Shown one piece after another: positions 45,950 to 52,753 of a stretch of DNA of 64,000 nt (within the stretch, counting starts at the first letter, position 1; the number at the start of each line of letters is the position of its first letter). The notes under the pieces were generated by a model. The model worked only from the letters and a program-made list of their open reading frames with translations, was not told the DNA's origin and did no database searches. The position numbers were made by a program, and so were the translations under genes. This DNA comes from Diaminobutyricibacter sp049994905 (GTDB lineage: Bacteria; Actinomycetota; Actinomycetes; Actinomycetales; Microbacteriaceae), in NCBI RefSeq assembly GCF_049994905.1, contig NZ_CP188258.1, positions 1,922,001 to 1,986,000 of the forward strand. The letters run 5' to 3'.

Positions 45950-45952
45950 CGG

Positions 45953-47014
45953 CTACGACCAGGGGTCGGCGACGGCAGCGTGCAGGTCGAGCAGGGGAGC
46001 GGTACGCTCGCTGGGGCCGCGGCCGAACCCGCATTCGGTGGCGATTCCGAAGTGCGGCTGGGCGGTCGCGGCCGCCCGCGCGCGGCGCAGCGCGCCTTCG
46101 ACGCCGTCTTCGTGGTGGATGAGGCCGAGGTACAGCTCCGTGCCTTCCGGCAGCTCGACGTCGGCGAGAGGAGCGAAATATGCGTCGTCGTCACGCTCGA
46201 TCGGTACAGGGAGGTGAACCCAGTTCACGGTGCGCGGGCTCGACGCGAGGAGTCGTGAGGTGAAAGTCGCCAGGTAGCCGGCATCCGTCGGCTGCACGAA
46301 GTGCGCTTCTTCGACATCGCCGTAGCAGAGGTGGTAGCCGAGGTCGGCCGCCTCCGGCACACGCGAGGCCTGGCGGGCAGCGCGCTCGACGACGCCGCCC
46401 ATAACGTCATCGAACCACGGTGTGATCGCGTGGTGGGAGCGGATGTTCGCCGACTCGAGCAGGGCGAACTCCACTGCCGTGTCCCACTGCACGGCGAGGT
46501 CGTCGTGGGGGATCACGTCGAGGATGCGGTCGAGCTCCGCGAAGAGCGCCCGCTCGTAGGCGGGCTCGAACGCGGCGCGGTCGTCGGCGACCACGAACGC
46601 TCCGACGACGGCGGCCGGGGTCGGAAGGGAGACCTGGAATCGGGTGCCTGCGGCGATCACGCCCTGGTCGCGCAGTTCCGCGAACGTGCGGTACGACTCG
46701 ATGGCAGCATCCGCATAGCCGAGGTCGGGGAAGACGAGGTCGTCAGCGTCCACGCCGCCGTCGATCGTGAACGGGCGGCCGTCGAAGGTGTCACGGATGT
46801 AGAAGGGCTCGACAGGGATGCGCGAAATGCCCGCCATCGTATCGAAGCGCTTGGCCTGGAACTGGATCCAGTAGAAGCGCTCACCGACTTCGCCGTCGGG
46901 GATGCGCTTCAGACGGTCGCCGAGGTGTTCGCTGACAACACGGAAGGTCGTTCCGGCATCCGGAAGATTGATGCTGCCCACGAGGTGGGCACCCTGGATG
47001 ATCGTCTCGCTCAT
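45953..47014 (-). CDS. MetE/UROD-like TIM-barrel protein
   Basis: 353 residues, resembling the C-terminal catalytic domain of cobalamin-independent methionine synthase. Candidate zinc ligands are preserved: H228 and C230 in YHLCYGD and C328 in ATECGFGRG. It lacks the MetE N-terminal domain. Probably a zinc-dependent methyltransferase or lyase acting on an unknown thiol. The GAGGAGAG ribosome-binding site precedes ATG 47014. Followed directly by the metallopeptidase. Confidence 0.7.
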   Translation of the reverse strand: MSETIIQGAHLVGSINLPDAGTTFRVVSEHLGDRLKRIPDGEVGERFYWIQFQAKRFDTMAGISRIPVEPFYIRDTFDGRPFTIDGGVDADDLVFPDLGYADAAIESYRTFAELRDQGVIAAGTRFQVSLPTPAAVVGAFVVADDRAAFEPAYERALFAELDRILDVIPHDDLAVQWDTAVEFALLESANIRSHHAITPWFDDVMGGVVERAARQASRVPEAADLGYHLCYGDVEEAHFVQPTDAGYLATFTSRLLASSPRTVNWVHLPVPIERDDDAYFAPLADVELPEGTELYLGLIHHEDGVEGALRRARAAATAQPHFGIATECGFGRGPSERTAPLLDLHAAVADPWS

Positions 47015-47055
47015 TGCTCTCCTCTGTCGGCCGTGATGAGTCTAATCGGCACGAA

Positions 47056-47085
47056 GGGGAGCCCCGGACGAATCCAGGACTCCCC
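47056..47085 (-). terminator. hairpin after lysozyme-like gene
   Basis: GGGGAG (47056-47061) with CTCCCC (47080-47085), and inside it GGA-CGAA-TCC. It lies 23 nt beyond the stop codon of the minus-strand gene. Confidence 0.5.
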
Positions 47086-47108
47086 TGCGGAGTGCGTTCA
47101 GGCGCGGA

Positions 47109-47870
47109 TCAATACCAGTTCATGGCCTGGGAGTGCGACCACGCGCTGCACGGGGAACCGTACGAACGGGCGATGTAGTCGAGGCCCCACGTGATCTGTG
47201 TGGCTGCGTTGGTCTGCCAGTCAGAACCGGCGCTGGCCATCTTGCTGCCGGGAAGCGCCTGCGGGATACCGGTCGCGCCGCCGCCCGGGTTGTATGCCGT
47301 GTACGACCACCCGGACTCCTTCTGCCACAGGCTGCTGAGGCACTGGAACTCGCCGTCGCCCCAGCCGTACTTCTGCGCCATCAGAGTGCGTGCGGTGGCG
47401 CGTGCGCCGTCTGGTGTGTTCGCGAGGCGCCGGGCCTCGGCCGCCTGGGCCGCCTGGCGCACCTGGGCCGCCTTGACGGAGACCGTGTGGATCGCGGCGT
47501 TCGCGACATCGATGCGCGCGCGGACCGTCGTGTCCGGAAGCTTCTCGTAGCTCGCAAGCTGCGTGATCGCCTGACTTGCCGCCGCGGTGCTGACGGTGGT
47601 GCTGTTCGCCTTCACGGCCTGGGTGCCGGTCGAGATCGTCTTGGCAGCTTCGGCGTCGAGGCGGTCGCGCACGATGCCGGCGTAGATGGAGAGCTGGTCG
47701 TGGTGCATCCCCGTCGACACGGACAGTTCGTGCGCCGCTGCGACACGCTCCGAGGTCTGGGCGTTGTGGGTGATGACGGTGGGCACGACGACTGCTGCGG
47801 TGAGTGCCGCTGCTGCGATGCCCTGGATGATGTGCTTGACGGACAGGAGGGATGAGGTGGAGCTGAGCAT
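47109..47870 (-). CDS. secreted lysozyme-like transglycosylase (aggregation-promoting-factor C-terminal type)
   Basis: 253 residues. N-terminal signal/anchor (IIQGIAAAALTAAVVVPTVI), a helical middle region (about 40-150), then a lysozyme-like domain: FQCLSSLWQKESGW (catalytic Glu), NPGGGATGIPQALPGSKMASAGSDW, ITWGLDYIARSYGSPC and the terminal SQAMNWY. Cleaves peptidoglycan or aids resuscitation, as in the Apf/Rpf-like families. ATG 47870 has AGGAAG only 3 nt upstream, inside a palindrome; a short upstream ORF and structured leader precede it (see findings). Confidence 0.88.
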   Translation of the reverse strand: MLSSTSSLLSVKHIIQGIAAAALTAAVVVPTVITHNAQTSERVAAAHELSVSTGMHHDQLSIYAGIVRDRLDAEAAKTISTGTQAVKANSTTVSTAAASQAITQLASYEKLPDTTVRARIDVANAAIHTVSVKAAQVRQAAQAAEARRLANTPDGARATARTLMAQKYGWGDGEFQCLSSLWQKESGWSYTAYNPGGGATGIPQALPGSKMASAGSDWQTNAATQITWGLDYIARSYGSPCSAWSHSQAMNWY

Positions 47871-47874
47871 GTAC

Positions 47875-47888
47875 TTCCTAGTTAGGAA
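47875..47888 (-). promoter_or_regulatory. palindrome over the Shine-Dalgarno
   Basis: TTCCTA-GT-TAGGAA on the plus strand. The minus-strand mRNA arm AGGAA is the ribosome-binding site of the gene starting at 47870, so this hairpin or operator can block translation. Confidence 0.55.
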
Positions 47889-47932
47889 CTTCCCCGCCGC
47901 TCTGAAAAAGGCCGTGGGCCGAGTGCAGGCAT
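47882..47932 (-). CDS. possible 16-residue leader peptide (uORF)
   Basis: ATG at 47930-47932 with GGAG 6 nt upstream, encoding MPALGPRPFSERRGSS, TAA at 47884-47882. The stop lies inside the palindrome that covers the next gene's ribosome-binding site, so ribosomes finishing here would open the hairpin. No coding-conservation evidence is available. Confidence 0.35.
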   Translation of the reverse strand: MPALGPRPFSERRGSS

Positions 47933-48206
47933 GGTCGTCTCCGCCCTGATGAGGGCGCGGACCGGCGGGCTGGGCGCCGCGGAAGATCGTCAGTCGGCCA
48001 GGGTCGGGTTGGTCTGGGGGAGGCCGGCGCGATTGTGCATACGCGACGAGGCGGCTTACTGTGCCACCAACCCTGATACGGTATGCGGCCGATCTGGGCG
48101 ATCCGGGCAGAACCCATGGCAAAAAGGTGCGCATTCACTGGGAGTCTCATGTATGACGTTCGGGGATTCCCGGCTCAGCGGGAGGCGAACTTCTTACAAT
48201 TGGCTT
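47889..48206. promoter_or_regulatory. 337-bp divergent region: long structured leader
   Basis: No further gene seen. On the minus strand a TACCGT hexamer (48083-48078) could start a leader of about 200 nt whose very 5' end (48073-48066) pairs perfectly with 48013-48006. Inside are a CGCG-closed hairpin and a perfect 6-bp stem with a 4-nt loop (47942-47957). The plus-strand gene has TACAAT at 48195-48200. I could not match a known riboswitch. Confidence 0.4.
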
Positions 48207-48932
48207 ATGTCGACGGATGCGCGCGAGCGTAGGAACGGCCGTGAAGAACACCTCATCACGACCTTCGTGACGCTTGCCGACACGCTGGTCGCAGGCTATG
48301 ACGTCGTCGACCTGTTGCACACCCTCGTCGAGGAGTGCGTCGCCATCCTCGGGGTCGCTGCGGCCGGGATCGTGCTCTCGGACCCGGCCGGCGGGCTCCA
48401 CCCGATCGCCTCGTCCGACGGGCGCAGCGAGCGGGTCGAGGCCGTCCAGGTCGACTGGGGCGAGGGGCCGTGCGTCGAGAGTTTCCGCACGGGGTCCGCG
48501 GTTGCCGTGGACGACATCCGCGAAACCGGACCGTCCCGGTTCCGGGAGGCTGCGGAGGCCTCGGACTTCCGCTCGGTGCTCGCGGTTCCGCTCCGGTTGC
48601 GCACCTCGACGATCGGAGCGCTGAACCTCTTCGGTAGTTCGGTGGGAGCGCTCAGCGGTGAAGACGCCGCGGTCGCGCGGGCGCTGGCGGATGTGGCCAC
48701 CATCGGCATCCTGCAGGAGCGCGCGATCCGCGACGGTCGCCTGCTCACCGAGCAGCTCGAGCACGCCCTCGCCAGCCGTGTGCTCATCGAACAGGCGAAG
48801 GGGATCGTCGCGCAAACCCGTCAGGTGCCGGTCGATGAGGCGTTCCAGGTGCTGAGGAACTACGCGAGGCGTAACAACGAGCGCCTTCGCGACGTGGCCG
48901 AACGCGTCGTGGATCGCCGGCTCACCATCTGA
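48207..48932 (+). CDS. GAF and ANTAR domain protein
   Basis: 241 residues. GAF domain about 35-170 (VDWGEGPCVESFRTGSAVAVDDI) and a C-terminal ANTAR RNA-binding domain (LIEQAKGIVAQTRQVPVDEAFQVLRNYARRNN). Such proteins bind paired hairpins in nascent RNA and prevent termination. TACAAT (48195-48200) ends 6 nt before ATG 48207; the in-frame upstream part is excluded. Divergent from the lysozyme-like gene. Confidence 0.92.
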   Translation: MSTDARERRNGREEHLITTFVTLADTLVAGYDVVDLLHTLVEECVAILGVAAAGIVLSDPAGGLHPIASSDGRSERVEAVQVDWGEGPCVESFRTGSAVAVDDIRETGPSRFREAAEASDFRSVLAVPLRLRTSTIGALNLFGSSVGALSGEDAAVARALADVATIGILQERAIRDGRLLTEQLEHALASRVLIEQAKGIVAQTRQVPVDEAFQVLRNYARRNNERLRDVAERVVDRRLTI

Positions 48933-49023
48933 TATCGAGCCTCTTGACGGTAGTCCCCTCTTCGATCCTGCGTCTACGCCGAGTGCGTGCTGTGAGTTGC
49001 GGCGGTTGCGTCGAGCGGCTCGC

Positions 49024-49029
49024 TAGAAT
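49024..49029 (+). promoter_or_regulatory. -10 box of the desaturase
   Basis: TAGAAT, 59 nt before the ATG; a leader of about 50 nt is expected. No convincing -35. Confidence 0.4.
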
Positions 49030-49088
49030 TGTCGTGTTGCTCGAGACCCCGGCAGCGGTTCGCACGATCGACCGCACCGGGGGCACTT

Positions 49089-50174
49089 ATGAGCACGACA
49101 ATCGTCAACCCGACAGGGGCCCGTAAAGCGCGGCCGACCGACGTCTACGTCGAGTTGGCAGGCACGATCAGGGAGTCGGGCCTCCTGCGTCGCCGTTATG
49201 GGTACTACTGGACGAAACTCGCTGCCGTACCGCTCGTCACAGGCGCCTGCATCGTGGCCTTCGTCCTGGTCGGTGACAGCTGGTGGCAGCTGCTTACGGC
49301 GGTCGTGTTCGCATTCGTCTTCACGCAGATCGCCTTTCTCGGCCATGACGCCGCCCATCGCCAGATCTTCCGGTCCGGTCGCTGGAACGACTGGACGAGT
49401 CTGGTCATCGGCAACCTGTTCGTCGGCATGAGCTATGGCTGGTGGCAGCACAAGCACACCCGCCACCACGCGAACCCGAACAAAGAAGGTGTCGACCCCG
49501 ACCTGGACCTGCCGGTCGTCTCGTTCACCACGGCCCAGGTGACAGCGCACACCAACCCGATGGTGCGCTGGCTCATCTCCCATCAGGGCTGGTTCTTCTA
49601 TCCGGTGCTCCTTCTCGAAGGGCTTTCGCTCCACGCGTCGAGCGTGCGCCGGGTCTTCATGCGGGCCCCGATGCAGCGCAGGCCTGTCGAGATCGTCTTT
49701 CTCGTCGTGCGCATCGTCGCCTACCTGGCGCTCGTCTTCTTCGTGCTGTCACCCGGCGTGGCCGCGGCTTTCCTGGCCGTGCAACTCGGCGTCTTCGGAA
49801 TGTATATGGGGCTGTCGTTCGCACCCAACCACAAGGGGATGCCGATCATCGGCAAGGACGTCAAACTCGACTTTCTGACACGACAGGTTCTGATGAGCCG
49901 GAACATCCGCGGCAATCTGTTCATCGACTTCATGATGGGCGGACTGAACTACCAGATCGAGCACCATCTGTTCCCGTCGATGCCGCGCCCGCATCTCCGC
50001 CGCGCAGCGCCCACCGTCGCGCAGTTCTGCGCCGAACACGACGTGCCGTACACCCAGACCGGCCTCGCGGAGTCGTACGGAATCGTGACGCGTTATATCA
50101 ACCGCGTCGGACTCGGCGAGAAAGACCCGTTCGCGTGCCCCCTGCTCGAGCAACGCAGCGCGATCGCGCCCTGA
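49089..50174 (+). CDS. membrane fatty acid desaturase
   Basis: 361 residues. Three histidine boxes for the di-iron centre: HDAAH (86-90), HKHTRHH (121-127) and QIEHH (H292/H293). Four membrane segments. The QxxHH third box is typical of front-end/acyl-lipid desaturases; regiospecificity cannot be read. ATG 49089 fits the family N-terminus; TTG 49035-type upstream starts are less likely. Might help adjust membrane fluidity. Confidence 0.9.
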   Translation: MSTTIVNPTGARKARPTDVYVELAGTIRESGLLRRRYGYYWTKLAAVPLVTGACIVAFVLVGDSWWQLLTAVVFAFVFTQIAFLGHDAAHRQIFRSGRWNDWTSLVIGNLFVGMSYGWWQHKHTRHHANPNKEGVDPDLDLPVVSFTTAQVTAHTNPMVRWLISHQGWFFYPVLLLEGLSLHASSVRRVFMRAPMQRRPVEIVFLVVRIVAYLALVFFVLSPGVAAAFLAVQLGVFGMYMGLSFAPNHKGMPIIGKDVKLDFLTRQVLMSRNIRGNLFIDFMMGGLNYQIEHHLFPSMPRPHLRRAAPTVAQFCAEHDVPYTQTGLAESYGIVTRYINRVGLGEKDPFACPLLEQRSAIAP

Positions 50175-50231
50175 CCCGCCCACGCCGCGCGCAGCGAACA
50201 CCCTCTCGCCCGATCGGCGTATGGTTCAGAC

Positions 50232-51590
50232 ATGGACGATGTCGCCGCCCTTCTCGCAGTCTGGATGGTGCGCCAGCGATGGTATGCGACGAAGGGCCAG
50301 AGCCCGCGCATCCGGATCATCGGAACCGTCCACCTGGCCACCGCGGCCGCCGGGGCCCGCTGCCTGATCCACCTGGTGCTCGACGAGGCGCCGGAAGTGC
50401 CGGTGCTCTACCAGGTTCCCGTCGTGGTGCGGACGGCGATCGAGCCGGCCGCATCGGCGGCGCTGATCGGCGAGGCAGGCGGCGACTGTTTCTATGACGG
50501 CCCGCACGATCCCGTTTTCGCTGCGGCCCTCCTGGACGCGATCAGCCACGAACGACACCTTCCCGGAGATCAGGTTCGCGCAGACGGCACCACACTCGGC
50601 GCGTCCGGCGGGATCCTGCGATCCCGCGTGCTCGGTGGCGAGCAGTCGAACACCTCGATCGTCTACGACATGGATGGCGGTCCTCTGCCTTTCGTGATCG
50701 CCAAAGTGTTCCGGGTGCTCCACCACGGAGAGAACCCGGATGTGACCACCCAGGCGGCGCTCACCCAGGGAGGATCGCACCGCGCTCCGCCTCTCGTCGG
50801 CTACCTCACCGCGACCTGGCCCGACCCCGGGCGCGCGAGCGGGACCGCTATCGGGCACCTCGCTTTCGCCCAGGAGTTCCTGCCAGGGCTCGATGACGCG
50901 TGGCGCGTCGCCCTGCGCGCTGCAGCTGCGGGGGAGAGCTTCGCCGACCGCGCCTATGATCTCGGGATTGCGACAGCCGAGGTGCACGCCACCCTCGCAA
51001 GGGTGCTCGCGACGACTCCTACCGGTGCGGAGGACGTCGAGGACGCCCTCGTGAGCATGCGTGCGCGGCTCCGCGTCGCGTCGAAGGAAGTACTGGGGGT
51101 CGCGCGCTTCGCCGAGAGCATCACCGCCGTGTACGCGACGGCCGCATCGGGCGACCTGCCCCGGCTCCAGCGGATCCATGGAGACCTCCACCTGGGACAG
51201 GCGCTGCTGTCGCCCGACCGTGGCTGGATGCTCATCGACTTCGAAGGCGAGCCGCTGCGCCCGATGGATGAACGGTCACGGCCCGACTCGACGTTGCGTG
51301 ACATCGCCGGGATGCTGCGCTCGTTCGACTATGTCGCTGGTTCGCTTGCGCACACGGACGGGACGGATGCGCGTGACTGGGCAGGCGAGGCGCGTCGCTC
51401 GTATGTCGACGGCTACATCGTGTCGTCGGGGTTCGACGTGCGTGCGCACCGCATCCTGCTCGACGCCTTCGAACTCGACAAGGCGGTCTACGAGGCCGTG
51501 TATGAATCGCGAAGCCGGCCGACCTGGATCGGTATCCCGCTCGCGGCGATCGAGCGTCTCGTCGCCCGTTCGGCTCCGTTGCCCGGCTAG
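50232..51590 (+). CDS. mak: maltokinase
   Basis: 452 residues. ATP + maltose to maltose 1-phosphate. N-cap domain (VWMVRQRWYATKGQSP) then an APH-like kinase: FVIAKVFRVLHHGENPD, RIHGDLHLGQALLS (catalytic loop) and MLIDFEGEPLRPMDER (DFG-like). TATGGT (50220-50225) ends 6 nt before the ATG. Unlike many actinobacteria it is not next to treS; its product feeds GlgE at 1.0-3.1 kb. Its stop overlaps the convergent gene's stop (CTAG). Confidence 0.93.
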   Translation: MDDVAALLAVWMVRQRWYATKGQSPRIRIIGTVHLATAAAGARCLIHLVLDEAPEVPVLYQVPVVVRTAIEPAASAALIGEAGGDCFYDGPHDPVFAAALLDAISHERHLPGDQVRADGTTLGASGGILRSRVLGGEQSNTSIVYDMDGGPLPFVIAKVFRVLHHGENPDVTTQAALTQGGSHRAPPLVGYLTATWPDPGRASGTAIGHLAFAQEFLPGLDDAWRVALRAAAAGESFADRAYDLGIATAEVHATLARVLATTPTGAEDVEDALVSMRARLRVASKEVLGVARFAESITAVYATAASGDLPRLQRIHGDLHLGQALLSPDRGWMLIDFEGEPLRPMDERSRPDSTLRDIAGMLRSFDYVAGSLAHTDGTDARDWAGEARRSYVDGYIVSSGFDVRAHRILLDAFELDKAVYEAVYESRSRPTWIGIPLAAIERLVARSAPLPG

Positions 51591-52462
51591 GGCTGGTCTT
51601 CGAGCAGCTGTTCGACGGCGTGCAGGCCGACCCTGCGCATGGCCGGTGCGTCGGCGGAGTTGGCGAGGACTGCAGTGGCCATCGTGACCGCCCATCCACG
51701 CGCCCGAGACCAGGTCGCGCCGTCGTAGGCGAGCTCGCGCGTGAACGCGCGGCGCCCGTCGGGGTCGAAGGTGAGCCACGCCGTCGCGAGGTCGGTCGCC
51801 GGGTCGCCGGAAGTCATGTCGCCGAAGTCGATCACGGCGGCCAGCCGGCCGCCCCTGGCGATGATGTTCGCCGGATGCAGGTCGCCGTGCAGCCAGAGCG
51901 GAGGCCCCGCCCAGGGTGGCGTGTCCAGCGCGGACTGCCAGACGGCGGCGAGGGCCGCGGCGTGCGGGACCAGGCCGGAGGCGAATCGGCCGGCCACCGC
52001 ATCCGCCCGCGTCTGGAGCGGCACGCCGCGCACCGGGTTCGCGGGGGCGTTCGCCGGAGCCTCGACGTGCAGGTCGCGAACGAAGCGGGCGAGCTCGACG
52101 GCGAGCGTGCCGTGCTCGTCGAAGGGTGTGTCGGCCGCGAGTTCTCCGTCGACCCAGCGCGTGACGCTCCACTGCCACGGGAAACGATCACTCGGCGCGC
52201 CGGTGCGGACGGGAACCGGGATCGCCACGTGGACGAGGGGAGCGATCACGGGGAGCCAGGTGTTCTCGTGCTCGACGAGCTGCGCTGCAATGGTGCGGCG
52301 CGGGACCCTCACGGCGTATTCGAGCCCCAGCCGGTAGATCGCGTTGTCCCAGCCGTTCGCGACAAGGCGAAGAGGCAGGTCGGCGAGATCAGCATGCTGT
52401 TCTGTGAGCAGCGACCGCACGAGCGTCTCATCGACGTCGATGTCGGCAGCCGGCGTATCCAC
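51587..52462 (-). CDS. aminoglycoside-phosphotransferase-fold kinase
   Basis: 291 residues. LVANGWDNAIYRLGLEYAVRVPRR (ATP-binding), LWLHGDLHPANIIARGGRLAAVIDFGDMTSGDPATDL (catalytic and metal loops). Resembles macrolide/aminoglycoside phosphotransferase-like proteins of actinobacteria, but many of these are not resistance enzymes; substrate unknown. GTG 52462 has TAGCCT (52474-52469) with a 6-nt spacer. Confidence 0.88.
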   Translation of the reverse strand: MDTPAADIDVDETLVRSLLTEQHADLADLPLRLVANGWDNAIYRLGLEYAVRVPRRTIAAQLVEHENTWLPVIAPLVHVAIPVPVRTGAPSDRFPWQWSVTRWVDGELAADTPFDEHGTLAVELARFVRDLHVEAPANAPANPVRGVPLQTRADAVAGRFASGLVPHAAALAAVWQSALDTPPWAGPPLWLHGDLHPANIIARGGRLAAVIDFGDMTSGDPATDLATAWLTFDPDGRRAFTRELAYDGATWSRARGWAVTMATAVLANSADAPAMRRVGLHAVEQLLEDQP

Positions 52463-52500
52463 GCATTCAGGCTACCGCGCGGCCGTCGTGGACCCGGAGG

Positions 52501-52647
52501 TCAGGCGGTGAGCTGCAGCTCCTCCTCGACGAAACGGTGGCAGCCGTCACCGCCGCACTCGACGCAGAGCGCCACGTCGTCTACCCGGTAGGGCTGGGTG
52601 GGGTCGGCACCCGTTCCGTCGCAGCGTTCGCACATTTCGAGCCTCAT
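52501..52647 (-). CDS. small four-to-six-Cys protein (48 aa)
   Basis: Reads MRLEMCERCDGTGADP ... ALCVECGGDGCHRF and ends EEELQLTA. Two C-x-x-C knuckles (CERC, CVEC) suggest a zinc ribbon like a DnaJ-type central repeat. In-frame ATGs at 52656 and 52677 would add 3 or 10 residues; none has a clear ribosome-binding site. Same strand as the kinase gene, 38 bp upstream of it, possibly its own short unit. Confidence 0.6.
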   Translation of the reverse strand: MRLEMCERCDGTGADPTQPYRVDDVALCVECGGDGCHRFVEEELQLTA

Positions 52648-52753
52648 GCACACCATGATGCGCGCTGCCACCGACATTCGCGGGAGCGTGCGCGCGTGTC
52701 ACGATGGTGGGGCTGGTCAGCACGATAGCCCGGTCAGCGGGATCCCGCCCGCG

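Noticed and set aside
47889..48206. c-di-AMP (ydaO) riboswitch before the lysozyme-like gene
   Set aside because: Considered because such genes often carry one, but I could not align the conserved ydaO blocks.
51587..52462. Antibiotic resistance gene
   Set aside because: The APH-like fold alone does not show resistance; many such kinases have metabolic substrates and nothing mobile is nearby.
52737..52748. Palindrome GCGGGATCCCGC just after the mycodextranase-like stop codon
   Set aside because: Perfect but with no loop and no T tract, so not called as a terminator.
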